Assembly: GCF_947492405.1 (NCBI RefSeq)
Contig: NZ_CANLMP010000003.1
Span: 310,001-374,000 of the forward strand
DNA: 64,000 bases
Reading direction: 5' to 3'
Source: an uncultured Aquimarina sp.
GTDB lineage: Bacteria > Bacteroidota > Bacteroidia > Flavobacteriales > Flavobacteriaceae
The position numbers and the translations under genes are program-made. Positions 1 to 8,303 of this stretch are shown piece by piece. The notes beneath the pieces are model-generated. The model saw only the letters and a list, made by a program, of their open reading frames with translations. It was not told where the DNA came from and made no database searches. The number at the start of each line of letters is the position of its first letter. Position 1 is the first letter of the stretch.

Positions 1-773
1 CAGGACAAATTGCGGTTTCCGAAGCTATTGAAAAAGCAGTAGAAGCTTTAATAATAGAAGGGATAGAAGATAAACTATGGAATTCTAAAGCTGAACCCGA
101 AAAAATAAATGCATTAATAACGGATTATAATGCAGAGAAAAATGAGGCACAAAACACAGGGCTTTACGAACGTTATTTTAAAGAAAGACGAGGAGAAAAG
201 GCAGCTTTCGCTAATGGAGGATTGGCACTGATAAGTGGAGATTATAACAATGCAGATTTATCGTATTCAGCCAGGATAGGAGGGAAATGGTATTTTAATC
301 CATATCTAAACGCTAATGCTAGTCTTAGTAAATTTCAGTTGAGAAATGAAGGTGCTTTTTCTGAAGGATTTAATGCTATAGATGTAAATGCAGAATTAAC
401 GCTTTTACCATTCGAAAAATTGAGTCCTTTCTTTTTTGGAGGGATGGGAACCGTAAATAGTGATGATTTTGATAGAACTTTCTTTAAGTTCCAATATGGA
501 GGAGGTATTGAATACTTAGTTTCTGAGCATGTTGGTATTTCCTTAAATGCAACACATAATTTGGTTCTTGGAGATAAGCTAGACAATGTTACACAAGGTA
601 AAAGAGATGATCAGTATTTTAATTTTTCTCTAGGGCTAAACTGGTATTTTAAAAACCCATTAAAAATGGATAAAGAACTACGTAAACAAAAACGTAGAGA
701 ACAAAAAGAACTCAGAAAGCTTAAAAAAAGAAATCAAAAAGTAATAGAAAATGGTGAAGTTCCAAAAGGATAA
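1..773 (+). CDS. csgG: Curli export pore CsgG family, 3' part (cut by left edge)
   Basis: The frame is open from base 3 to the stop at 773, leaving the last 256 residues. CsgG is an outer-membrane lipoprotein that forms the oligomeric pore secreting curli-type amyloid subunits. The first visible residues (VSEAIEKAVEALI, then a Glu-rich helix ending in a Leu-Trp pair) match the C-terminal helix of the CsgG/HfaB domain. After it comes an extension of about 170 residues with alternating aromatic and polar residues (SARIGGKWYFNPYLNANASL), which looks like a small outer-membrane beta-barrel as seen in Bacteroidota CsgG proteins. The protein ends in a very basic Lys/Arg/Glu tail. The TTG near 222 is internal, not a start, because the frame continues upstream. 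The next gene begins 7 bases after the stop, so the two are probably co-transcribed. Whether csgE and csgF lie upstream cannot be seen. Confidence 0.85.
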   Translation, partial: GQIAVSEAIEKAVEALIIEGIEDKLWNSKAEPEKINALITDYNAEKNEAQNTGLYERYFKERRGEKAAFANGGLALISGDYNNADLSYSARIGGKWYFNPYLNANASLSKFQLRNEGAFSEGFNAIDVNAELTLLPFEKLSPFFFGGMGTVNSDDFDRTFFKFQYGGGIEYLVSEHVGISLNATHNLVLGDKLDNVTQGKRDDQYFNFSLGLNWYFKNPLKMDKELRKQKRREQKELRKLKKRNQKVIENGEVPKG

Positions 774-780
774 AAACCTG

Positions 781-2277
781 ATGAAAATGATAAAATATAT
801 TACAAAAATAATAACGGTATTAACCGTGTTAACTATGACTTCCTGTAGTGAAGATACCATAGATTTAGAAGGTTTAGGTGCTGTGAGAGGAAGTGTAGTG
901 GCTATCGGGACAAATGAGCCTTTAGAAAATGTAAAGATATCTACAAACCCTTCTTCAAGTACAGTTTTTACAGATGCAAATGGAGAATACCTAATTGAAA
1001 ATATTCCTTCCGGAGATTATTCGCTTTCTGCTCAGAGAGATGGGTTATTAGCTCAATTTGAAGCAATATCTGTCATCGCAGATAGAGAATTAGAAATAGT
1101 TTTCGAAATGGATATTGAAACTGCTGGCAACAGGCCTCCAGATGCAGCTGTTTTAGATACTCCTGCAGATAATTCGGTTGACGAGCCATTAGAGGTTGTG
1201 CTAGTATGGACAGGTAGTGATCCTGATGATGATTCACTTACATATACAGTTACTTTACGTAATGATGAAAATTCTGATGTGCTAGTTTTTGAGAATATTG
1301 CAGATACTACTTATACTTTAACGAACCTTTCTTATAAAGTTAAATATTTCTGGCAAGTAAGTAGTAGTGATGGAATAAATGACCCTGTTAATAGTAGTGC
1401 TTTTGCTTTTGAGACTATGAATCCTCCAAATAATCGAATTGTATATACAAGATCTGTTAATGGTAATAGTGTTATCTATTCTGCAAATGAACAAGGAGGA
1501 ACTGAAATTCAACTTACTTCAGAAACTAAAAATAGTTTCAGACCAAGACGTCATGTGGGAACTGGCAAAATTGCTTTTTTACAATCAGTTGGTTCGCAGA
1601 CACATTTATTCACAATGAATGAAGATGGTTCCCAAATAACACAAGTCACCTCTCAAATTTCTGTTGCTGGGTTTAACTTAGGAGAGGTTAATTTTTCTTG
1701 GTCTGATAATGGTTCTAAATTATTATTTCCTAATCAAGATAAACTGTATAGTATCAATGTAGGAGGAAGTGGTTTGAATCTGATATATCAAACAACTAAT
1801 GGAAACCTTATTTCAGAAGTAGATAAAAATGATAATAATGATATCCTAGTGCTTAAAACAAATAATCTAGATGGATATGAGGTAGAAATTTTTACTATTA
1901 ATATGTCAGGTACGATGTTAGAAACAGTATTATCAGGAACGACAGGAGCAGCAGGAAGTGTAAATCTTTCTGTAGATGGTACTAAGCTTTTATATTGTAG
2001 GGATGTTTCTGGTTTCGAAAGTAGTGATTACAGACAGTTAGATTCTCATTTGTTTGTGTATGATTTTAGTGATAGTTCTATATTAGATATTTCTTTAGAA
2101 AAACCAGCGGGGACAAATGATTTAGACGCACGTTTTTCTCCAAATGAAGCTACTTTGATTTTTGTTAATACTTCTAATGATGGCATATCGCAAAAGAACA
2201 TACAAATCATGTCAATTCTAGAGATTGGTGATCGAGCTAATTTGATTACAGATGCTTCTATGGTAGATTGGGAATAA
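781..2277 (+). CDS. Surface lipoprotein with carboxypeptidase-regulatory-like domain and beta-propeller repeats
   Basis: 498 residues. I start it at the ATG at 781 because this gives a lipoprotein signal (MKMIKYITKI..., lipobox TMTSC, Cys22); an upstream in-frame ATG at 751 lies inside csgG. Residues 33-90 form a CarboxypepD_reg-like beta-sandwich (VRGSVVAIG...NVKIST...DANGEY...IPSGDY). Residues about 110-215 look like a fibronectin III-type domain with the FWQVSSSDG strand typical of Bacteroidota surface proteins. From about 220 to the end are TolB/PD40-like propeller blades (RIVYTRS, KIAFLQS, FSWSDNGSKLLF, KLLYCRD, FSPNEATLIF). No catalytic residues are visible, so binding or scaffold roles are more likely than enzymatic ones. 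Its position directly after csgG suggests a cell-surface job linked to the curli-type system, but that is inference from adjacency. Confidence 0.8.
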   Translation: MKMIKYITKIITVLTVLTMTSCSEDTIDLEGLGAVRGSVVAIGTNEPLENVKISTNPSSSTVFTDANGEYLIENIPSGDYSLSAQRDGLLAQFEAISVIADRELEIVFEMDIETAGNRPPDAAVLDTPADNSVDEPLEVVLVWTGSDPDDDSLTYTVTLRNDENSDVLVFENIADTTYTLTNLSYKVKYFWQVSSSDGINDPVNSSAFAFETMNPPNNRIVYTRSVNGNSVIYSANEQGGTEIQLTSETKNSFRPRRHVGTGKIAFLQSVGSQTHLFTMNEDGSQITQVTSQISVAGFNLGEVNFSWSDNGSKLLFPNQDKLYSINVGGSGLNLIYQTTNGNLISEVDKNDNNDILVLKTNNLDGYEVEIFTINMSGTMLETVLSGTTGAAGSVNLSVDGTKLLYCRDVSGFESSDYRQLDSHLFVYDFSDSSILDISLEKPAGTNDLDARFSPNEATLIFVNTSNDGISQKNIQIMSILEIGDRANLITDASMVDWE

Positions 2278-2280
2278 TAT

Positions 2281-2312
2281 AATTCTGAATTCAGAATTCT
2301 GAATTCAGAATT
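2281..2312. repeat. 32-bp perfect palindrome between the lipoprotein gene and purM
   Basis: The 32 bases starting at 2281 equal their own reverse complement. They consist of two overlapping copies of the 16-base palindrome ATTCTGAATTCAGAAT. The element starts 3 bases after the stop at 2277 and ends 5 bases before the purM -7 box. It could form a cruciform or an RNA hairpin that ends the upstream transcript (the U tract is only three bases), or be an operator for the purM promoter. Confidence 0.7.
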
Positions 2313-2317
2313 TCAAC

Positions 2318-2325
2318 TATCTTTG
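2318..2325 (+). promoter_or_regulatory. Promoter -7 box of purM
   Basis: TATCTTTG matches the Bacteroidota -7 consensus TAnnTTTG and is followed by CGCC, with the purM ATG 30 bases downstream. No TTG is present at the usual -33 distance. That position is occupied by the 2281-2312 palindrome, so the promoter may depend on a regulator. Confidence 0.65.
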
Positions 2326-2354
2326 CGCCTTATTATCCGTATAATTCAATAATA

Positions 2355-3536
2355 ATGAGTCAAGAAGTAAGTAAACGTTACGCTCAGCGTGGGGTTTCGG
2401 CATCCAAGGAAGATGTTCATAGTGCTATTAAGAATATAGATAAAGGTCTTTTTCCAAAAGCATTTTGTAAAATAGTTCCAGATCACCTTACAGGTGATGA
2501 AGATTATTGTTTGATTATGCATGCAGATGGTGCTGGTACTAAATCTTCTCTGGCTTATATGTATTGGAAAGAAACAGGAGATATTTCTGTGTGGAAAGGT
2601 ATCGCCCAGGATGCATTAATCATGAATATTGATGATTTATTATGTATTGGAGCTACTGATAATATTATGCTTTCATCAACTATAGGTAGAAACAAAAATC
2701 TAATTCCTGGAGAAGTAATTTCTGCTATTATTAATGGAACTGAAGAATTACTAGAAGAACTAAAAAGTTTTGGAGTTACAATTCATTCTACAGGAGGAGA
2801 GACTGCCGATGTAGGGGATTTAGTTAGAACTATTATCGTAGATTCTACAGTAACGGCTCGTATGAAACGTAGCGATGTTATTGATAATGCTAATATTAAA
2901 GCAGGAGATGTTATTGTCGGTTTAGCTTCTTTTGGACAGGCTACGTATGAAAAAGGATATAATGGCGGTATGGGAAGTAATGGTCTTACGTCTGCTCGTC
3001 ACGATGTGTTTCATAAAATTCTGGCAGAGAAATACCCAGAAAGTTTTGATGCAGCAGTACCTTCTGATCTTGTTTATTCTGGAAAAACCAATCTTACAGA
3101 TGAGGTAAAGAACGCTCCAATTGATGCGGGGAAATTAGTGTTATCACCAACAAGAACCTACGCGCCGATAATAAAAAAGATTTTATCTAAGTTTGATAGT
3201 AAAACTATTCACGGAATGGTCCATTGCAGTGGAGGAGCGCAAACTAAAATTCTACATTTTGTAGATAGCTTACATATCATTAAAGATAATCTATTCGAGG
3301 TTCCTCCTTTATTTCAACTGATACAAGAAAACTCGGGTACGGATTGGAAAGAAATGTATCAGGTTTTTAATATGGGGCATAGAATGGAATTATATGTGTC
3401 TCCGGAGATAGCGGAGGATATTATTGCAATTTCTAAAAGTTTTGATGTGGACGCAAAAATAGTTGGTCGCGTAGAAAACGCGGATGAAAAGAAACTCACT
3501 ATCAATAGTGAATTTGGTACTTACACTTATAATTAG
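2355..3536 (+). CDS. purM: Phosphoribosylformylglycinamidine cyclo-ligase (AIR synthase)
   Basis: 393 residues. The enzyme closes the imidazole ring of formylglycinamidine ribotide with ATP to give AIR, step five of purine synthesis in the cytosol. It starts MSQEVSKRYAQRGV; the PurM signature HADGAGTKSSLA at about residues 56-67, DALIMNIDDLLCIGA near 96-110, the STGGETADVGD loop and the C-terminal FNMGHRMELY segment are all present. It is longer than the roughly 345-residue proteobacterial enzyme, which is usual for Bacteroidota. It has its own -7 box and overlaps tail-to-tail by a few bases with the msrA-like gene, so no terminator separates them. Confidence 0.92.
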   Translation: MSQEVSKRYAQRGVSASKEDVHSAIKNIDKGLFPKAFCKIVPDHLTGDEDYCLIMHADGAGTKSSLAYMYWKETGDISVWKGIAQDALIMNIDDLLCIGATDNIMLSSTIGRNKNLIPGEVISAIINGTEELLEELKSFGVTIHSTGGETADVGDLVRTIIVDSTVTARMKRSDVIDNANIKAGDVIVGLASFGQATYEKGYNGGMGSNGLTSARHDVFHKILAEKYPESFDAAVPSDLVYSGKTNLTDEVKNAPIDAGKLVLSPTRTYAPIIKKILSKFDSKTIHGMVHCSGGAQTKILHFVDSLHIIKDNLFEVPPLFQLIQENSGTDWKEMYQVFNMGHRMELYVSPEIAEDIIAISKSFDVDAKIVGRVENADEKKLTINSEFGTYTYN

Positions 3537-4021
3537 AGATTTGTTTTTTTAATATATTTTTTTCTAAGCAAATCAAGTTTAGGGTTTATGTATCGTTTAC
3601 AAAATGGTTTTTCAGGATTTTTTTTATAGTAATCTAAAAGCTCATTTCTTGATGACTTGAATTTGTTTAATTTTATAACCTTTGTGATTAATTCGTTATC
3701 AAAATCTTCATTTAATTCTCTTATGTAAGTTGCGATAATAGCTTTTTGCTTCTCATCCAAATAGTAGACAGCGCTACGATATTTTTTTCTAAAACTATGA
3801 TTAGAGGTGCTTTTGTGAGTATGTAAATGAACCTCGATTAAGTCTTTCAACTCAATTACTTCAGGATTATAAGAGACAATTACAGCTTCAGAAAAAGAGT
3901 TGTTTTTTCCAATACTGGAAATATATCCTTGTTTTACCAAAGTCACACCTTTTAAAGACTGAAAAATAGCCTCCGTGCACCAGTGACAACCTCCGCCCAA
4001 ACCAATTTGTGAATTATTCAT
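3533..4021 (-). CDS. Divergent peptide-methionine (S)-S-oxide reductase (MsrA-like)
   Basis: 162 residues. MsrA reduces methionine-S-sulfoxide in proteins using a catalytic Cys. The N-terminus GLGGGCHWCTEAIFQSLKGV aligns with the MsrA active-site segment GGCFWC, with the candidate catalytic Cys at position 12 and Cys15 after it; the Phe of the motif is His here. The usual GYAGG turn reads GYISSIG, and the substrate loop HDPTxxNxQGxDxGxQYRS is changed to HTHKSTSNHSFRKKYRSA, keeping only His and YRS. No resolving Cys is seen near the C-terminus. The fold assignment is safe; activity on ordinary MetSO substrates is less certain. The gene is convergent with purM. Confidence 0.75.
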   Translation of the reverse strand: MNNSQIGLGGGCHWCTEAIFQSLKGVTLVKQGYISSIGKNNSFSEAVIVSYNPEVIELKDLIEVHLHTHKSTSNHSFRKKYRSAVYYLDEKQKAIIATYIRELNEDFDNELITKVIKLNKFKSSRNELLDYYKKNPEKPFCKRYINPKLDLLRKKYIKKTNL

Positions 4022-4065
4022 TATATATAAAAGTCGTAAATTTTTATGAATCCTTATGTTTCTAT

Positions 4066-4272
4066 ATTCACAATGATTCGAATTTTATACCATTTTCCAT
4101 TTGAAATAACCATAATAAAAGGTCCTTTTTTACCTTCTGTTTCAATATAAAAAGTAGTTTATGTTTTATTTTTCAATTTTGTATAAGGCAAAAAACAATC
4201 ATTTTCTTTAATCGTAATTTCAAATAGGAAATGGTTTTGTTTTCTAATAGAATCAAATCATAAAGAGTAGGT
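4066..4272. pseudogene. Inverted pair of decayed, related coding fragments
   Basis: This gap between msrA and the M16 protease gene contains two short peptide-like frames in opposite orientation. On the minus strand, reading left from about 4160, a fragment includes GKKGPFIMVISNGKWY. On the plus strand, reading right from about 4188, another includes GKKQSFSLIVISNRKWF. Both are preceded and followed by in-frame stops. The shared core VISN(G/R)KW lies on an imperfect inverted repeat around 4090-4108 and 4217-4238 (ATTTCAAAT, then G/A-rich bases and AAATGGT). They look like remnants of one small gene family or the arms of a degenerate mobile repeat. The parent family is not recognised. Confidence 0.4.
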
Positions 4273-4318
4273 TTAATTAGAAAGAAATACATAAAATATC
4301 TATGAGAACTTTTATTAA

Positions 4319-7294
4319 CTATAATTTAATATCCTTTTTATTTTTTTCATGATTAAACAGGTAGTCAATATCCATTTCTTCAAAATTTCCCAGTTTAGAT
4401 AATGCCTCTATATCCATTTCTTTTTTATTACCTATAACCAATATGTTATAATCTTCTCCTTTTATATTTTCATTGAAGAAATTTTTAAGATCTGTCAAGG
4501 TCATATTTTTTATCCTATCATACATTTCTTTACGATTATCCTTGTCAATCCCTTTTTTCTTAAGGCTCTCATAGGTCCAGAAAATATTTGATTTGGTAAT
4601 ACGTTCTGCAGCTATTTGTTTTAATGCAGCTTCTTTTGCTTGATTAAATTGCTCTTCAGCTTCAGGCATATCTTCCATTAATTTACCCATTGCATCAATT
4701 GCTTGAGACATTTTATTTGCTTGAGTGCCTAAGTATGCATACACTAAGTTAGACTTCTTTTTTTCGTTTGATTCGTATACACCTGCTTCAACGGAATAAG
4801 CAAGAGCTTTAGATTCCCTTATTTCTTGAAAAACTATTGAAGATACTCCAGAGCCAAAATAAGCATTAAATAATCTAATAGCTGCCGTTTTTTTTGGGTC
4901 AAATTCTTTTCCTTTTGCTAGAAAAACAATCTCACTTTGTACCATATCATAGTCTACAAAGTATACTTTTCCTCCCTCTTCTCGTTCTTTAAATTCTATT
5001 TTATCTGGATAATTTTGTAGTTCATTAGTTGTTTTGTGATGTTTATCAATAGAAGTGATTGCAGCTTTATAATTCTTCCCATAATAGAAAATACGTTGTT
5101 TAAAATTGCGTAGTTCTTTCACTTTATCTATTAATTTTTGAGGTTTTATTTTTTGTAATTCGGATAATGAATAAATGTTTCGAAAGGATGATTTTTCTCC
5201 ATAATGTGCATAATTCCATAAGCCTCCAAAAAGGATATTACTTTTTTCTGTTTTACTATTTTGACGATCTTTCTGTATCTGATGTATATAGTTCTCATAG
5301 GTTTCAGAATTAGGAGACATATTATTCCAAAAATGCTCAAATAGTTCTAATCCAGCATCAAAATTTTCAATTAACCCTTGGATATTAGCATATGTTTTAT
5401 CGCTATCAACATAGAGATTATAGGTGATGCCCAATTTGTAAAATTCTTGTTTTAATTGCTCTGGAGTGTACTTATCTGTACCGAGGTATTTTATGTAATC
5501 TGATGCTAGAGATAATTGTTGATCATTATCTTTTCCCATATCAAAAATGATATCTAAATTAAATATATCATTAACAGGGTTATTTATATGTTCAAATTTT
5601 AACCCTTTATTAGTTTTTGTTCTTTGTATGGCTGTTTTATAATCTAAATATTCAGGAAGTAAAGGAGTGTTACTTATTTTAGAAAAGTTTTTAATAAAAT
5701 TAGATTCTTTTTCTCTATTGAGTTCTATAGGAGTAATTTTAGGGCTTTCTACTTTTACAATGTTTTTATCATTCCCTTTAATCTTGTATACTTCGACATA
5801 GTTATTTTTATAAAGTGTATTCGCAAAATTTATGACTTCTTGTTTGGTAATACTGCTCATGATTTCCAGTATTTTTAAACGGTCTTCCCAATTCTGAGAC
5901 GCAATATACGCTTGCAGATAATCGTTTGCTGTGGATGTTGTATTTTCATATTTGCGGAGCTGTGCCAATTTTAGATCATTTACAACAGCTTTCAATAACC
6001 AATCATTAAATTCACCCTTTTTGATTTTTTCTATTTGAGACAACAGTAAATTCCTAACTTCCTCTAATGTTTGATTTTCTTTGGGGAGCCCTACCAATAA
6101 ATGATAGCCATAATCATTAGCAAAATTGGTAGTAGAAAACGCGTTTTGGACTAATTGTTTCTGATTTAAATTTAAATCTAAAATTCCAGCCTGCGAATTT
6201 GTTAGCATGTAATCAATTAGAGTAACTAGCACTTCCTGTTTAGAACCAATTCCTTCGGTTCTAAACCCGACATAAATAGATTCAGCAGAAGGGCCAAATA
6301 CTTTTTTCTTTACAGGTGAGCTAATGGAATCTATTTCTTTAAATTTAGGAAAAACTACTTCTTTTTTCTCAAAATTTCCAAATGCATTATCTACTTTTTT
6401 AATCGTAGCATCATAATCAATATCTCCCACTAATATAATAGCCATGTTGTTTGGAACATAATACTTGTCAAAATAGGAATGAACTGCATGCATCGATGGA
6501 TTTTTAAGATGTTCTGGTTTTCCTATGCCAAATTGATATCCATAAGGATGGGAAGGGTATAGGCCTTCTAAAAGTGCATCATATTGCTTCCATTGATCAT
6601 TGTCTTGTCCCCTGTTAAACTCTTCGTAGACAGCTTCTAACTCTGTGTGAAAACCTCGAAGTACTAATTTGTTAAAACGCTCACTTTGTAATAATAACCA
6701 TTTGTCCAATTCATTAGCAGGTATTTTATTTTGGTATACGGTCTGTTCTTTTTCTGTGAAAGCATTATTTTCTTCTGCACCTAATAAAGCGATCATTTTA
6801 TCGTATTCATTGGCTACCGCATATTTCGAAGCTTCTAGGGATTTTTTATCAATGATTTTATAAATCTCTTTTTTCTTAAATGTGTCTTTTTCAACTTTGT
6901 GTTTTTCGAATAAATCGGCAATTTCATTTAAAAGAATATTTTCTTTTTCAAAATTTAATGAACCAATTTTATCCGTTCCTTTAAAAAGCATATGCTCTAA
7001 GTAATGGGCTAAACCTGTATTGTCAATAGGATCATATTTATATCCAGCTTTAATGGCTATAAGTGTCTGTATTTTTGGTTCTTCTTGATTTTTACCTAGA
7101 TATATTTTCAATCCGTTATCTAAAGTATACAATCTTAATCCAGTTGGGTCATTAGATACTGTTTCATAGGTGTATCCTGAACTATTGGTATGTTGGATTG
7201 TAATAATACTATCGTGATCGATATTCGAAGTTTTCTTACAATTGCATAATAAAATCAATAGCAAAGAAAATAGGGAGTTCTTAATTTTTTTCAT
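4319..7294 (-). CDS. M16 family zinc metalloprotease, lipoprotein
   Basis: 991 residues, the length of a two-half M16B/pitrilysin-type peptidase. The signal MKKIKNSLFSLLLILLCNC ends in a lipobox-like LCNC, so the protein is probably lipid-anchored in the periplasm or outer membrane. The inverted zinc motif HYLEH is at residues 97-101 in GLAHYLEHMLFKGT, and the downstream metal-ligand region ELEAVYEEF follows at about 219-227. The second half carries the paired non-catalytic M16 domain. Related proteins degrade small peptides. It has its own -7 box at 7325-7332, 25 bases or so of leader, and stands alone on the minus strand. Confidence 0.9.
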   Translation of the reverse strand: MKKIKNSLFSLLLILLCNCKKTSNIDHDSIITIQHTNSSGYTYETVSNDPTGLRLYTLDNGLKIYLGKNQEEPKIQTLIAIKAGYKYDPIDNTGLAHYLEHMLFKGTDKIGSLNFEKENILLNEIADLFEKHKVEKDTFKKKEIYKIIDKKSLEASKYAVANEYDKMIALLGAEENNAFTEKEQTVYQNKIPANELDKWLLLQSERFNKLVLRGFHTELEAVYEEFNRGQDNDQWKQYDALLEGLYPSHPYGYQFGIGKPEHLKNPSMHAVHSYFDKYYVPNNMAIILVGDIDYDATIKKVDNAFGNFEKKEVVFPKFKEIDSISSPVKKKVFGPSAESIYVGFRTEGIGSKQEVLVTLIDYMLTNSQAGILDLNLNQKQLVQNAFSTTNFANDYGYHLLVGLPKENQTLEEVRNLLLSQIEKIKKGEFNDWLLKAVVNDLKLAQLRKYENTTSTANDYLQAYIASQNWEDRLKILEIMSSITKQEVINFANTLYKNNYVEVYKIKGNDKNIVKVESPKITPIELNREKESNFIKNFSKISNTPLLPEYLDYKTAIQRTKTNKGLKFEHINNPVNDIFNLDIIFDMGKDNDQQLSLASDYIKYLGTDKYTPEQLKQEFYKLGITYNLYVDSDKTYANIQGLIENFDAGLELFEHFWNNMSPNSETYENYIHQIQKDRQNSKTEKSNILFGGLWNYAHYGEKSSFRNIYSLSELQKIKPQKLIDKVKELRNFKQRIFYYGKNYKAAITSIDKHHKTTNELQNYPDKIEFKEREEGGKVYFVDYDMVQSEIVFLAKGKEFDPKKTAAIRLFNAYFGSGVSSIVFQEIRESKALAYSVEAGVYESNEKKKSNLVYAYLGTQANKMSQAIDAMGKLMEDMPEAEEQFNQAKEAALKQIAAERITKSNIFWTYESLKKKGIDKDNRKEMYDRIKNMTLTDLKNFFNENIKGEDYNILVIGNKKEMDIEALSKLGNFEEMDIDYLFNHEKNKKDIKL

Positions 7295-7324
7295 AAAAAT
7301 GATCTATATTTTGATTGAAGCAGT

Positions 7325-7332
7325 CAAATATA
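7325..7332 (-). promoter_or_regulatory. Promoter -7 box of the M16 protease gene
   Basis: Read on the minus strand, TATATTTG matches TAnnTTTG, about 30 bases upstream of the ATG at 7294. It lies in the T-rich tail of the terminator at 7338-7375, so termination of the upstream unit and initiation of this one share bases. Confidence 0.55.
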
Positions 7333-7337
7333 AACAA

Positions 7338-7375
7338 AAACATCATTCAACTAACAATTTAGTTGAATGATGTTT
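7338..7375 (-). terminator. Rho-independent terminator after the small membrane protein gene
   Basis: A perfect 17-bp stem (arms 7338-7354 and 7359-7375) with a four-base loop is followed on the minus strand by TTTTTGTTT. It ends the minus-strand unit of the two small proteins at 7528 and 7810. Confidence 0.85.
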
Positions 7376-7527
7376 GATTGGATTATTTTTAGTTTGGTAA
7401 TTTTAAGTTGGAAATGATATTTTTCCTTAGTCTTAATTAGCGATGCTTCATTATAAAACCTGAAAAATCATTTTAGATTCTTCAGGTTCTCAATTTATAT
7501 AATCATCAATTAAGGTGTGCGTTTATA

Positions 7528-7722
7528 TTATCCCAACTCATCATTAAATTGAACAGTTTTACTTTCTGTATCTTCTTCTTTTGTTTCTGTAAGTTCTATA
7601 GCGTTATCATCATTAAATTTTCCTTCTTTTTTCTGAAAGAAAATTGGTACAGGAATCATAGTAACCATGATGATAAATATAAGTAAAACAACACGTCTTA
7701 CTATTTTTTTAAATTTTTTCAT
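7528..7722 (-). CDS. Small single-pass membrane protein, unknown function
   Basis: 64 residues. A basic N-terminus (MKKFKKIVRR) precedes one hydrophobic segment at about 11-30 (VVLLIFIIMVTMIPVPIFF) and an acidic, Glu/Thr/Asp-rich tail of about 30 residues. The pattern fits either an inner-membrane anchor with the tail outside or an uncleaved signal. I do not recognise a family. It lies 87 bases after the stop of the 123-residue membrane protein on the same strand and before a strong terminator, so the two are probably an operon. Confidence 0.6.
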   Translation of the reverse strand: MKKFKKIVRRVVLLIFIIMVTMIPVPIFFQKKEGKFNDDNAIELTETKEEDTESKTVQFNDELG

Positions 7723-7809
7723 TTTTGGAAATAGTATAAACTACTATCGTTCATGAAAGTAGTGTTAAAATGTTTTTTGAAATTGGCTATAAAGCCTAAT
7801 TGGAAGGTG

Positions 7810-8181
7810 TTATCCTAAATGAAAAGAATCATCTTCAGCGGAGTAGTTGGTGCTTCTGATGTGAAATACTTTATGAATTATATCTAGGGGAATCGCATTG
7901 TCAAAATCTCTTGTTCTAATTAAGGAAATTGTTGTGTGGTGTTCAGATATTTGCTTTAAGTAGCTGTTATAAGAGCCAAAATGTTGTTTAATAGATAAAG
8001 CAGCCCTGTATAATAATGTCTTGCTGTAATCTTCTTCATTAGAAACTACTAATTCAATCTTGGTTTGACCTGCAGTAGGAGGAGTATAATTAGCATACCC
8101 TGCAATGCCAAAGAAAAGTAGAAGTGTAAAGAACCAGCTCGAAATCAGGTTGTTGTTATATGTGCGCTTATGTTTTAACAT
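7810..8181 (-). CDS. Membrane-anchored protein of unknown function
   Basis: 123 residues from the ATG at 8181 (MLKHKRTYNNN). The frame extends 14 codons further upstream to 8223, but a promoter-like TATTTTTA lies in that extension at about 8191-8198, so the shorter start is preferred. One transmembrane segment at about 14-29 (SSWFFTLLLFFGIAGYA) is followed by a soluble domain with a TKIELVVSNEEDYSKTLLYRA start. No motif or family is recognised. It is transcribed away from prfA and probably together with the 64-residue protein downstream. Confidence 0.6.
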   Translation of the reverse strand: MLKHKRTYNNNLISSWFFTLLLFFGIAGYANYTPPTAGQTKIELVVSNEEDYSKTLLYRAALSIKQHFGSYNSYLKQISEHHTTISLIRTRDFDNAIPLDIIHKVFHIRSTNYSAEDDSFHLG

Positions 8182-8266
8182 TTCAGTTGTAAAAATACAT
8201 TTTTTTGGGTTATATAATACCATTACAGAATATTAAAAGGCAATATGACCTTTGGACAAAAAAGCG

Positions 8267-8274
8267 TACTTTTG
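8267..8274 (+). promoter_or_regulatory. Promoter -7 box of prfA
   Basis: TACTTTTG matches TAnnTTTG and lies 29 bases before the prfA ATG at 8304. A TTTG at 8251-8254 is closer than the usual 19-base spacing, so only the -7 element is claimed. Confidence 0.6.
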
Positions 8275-8303
8275 TGAATTACACGTACAGGATAGATAGA
8301 ACT

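Noticed and set aside
2281..2312. Palindrome considered as an insertion-sequence end or attachment site
   Set aside because: No transposase, integrase, target duplication or second copy in the window.
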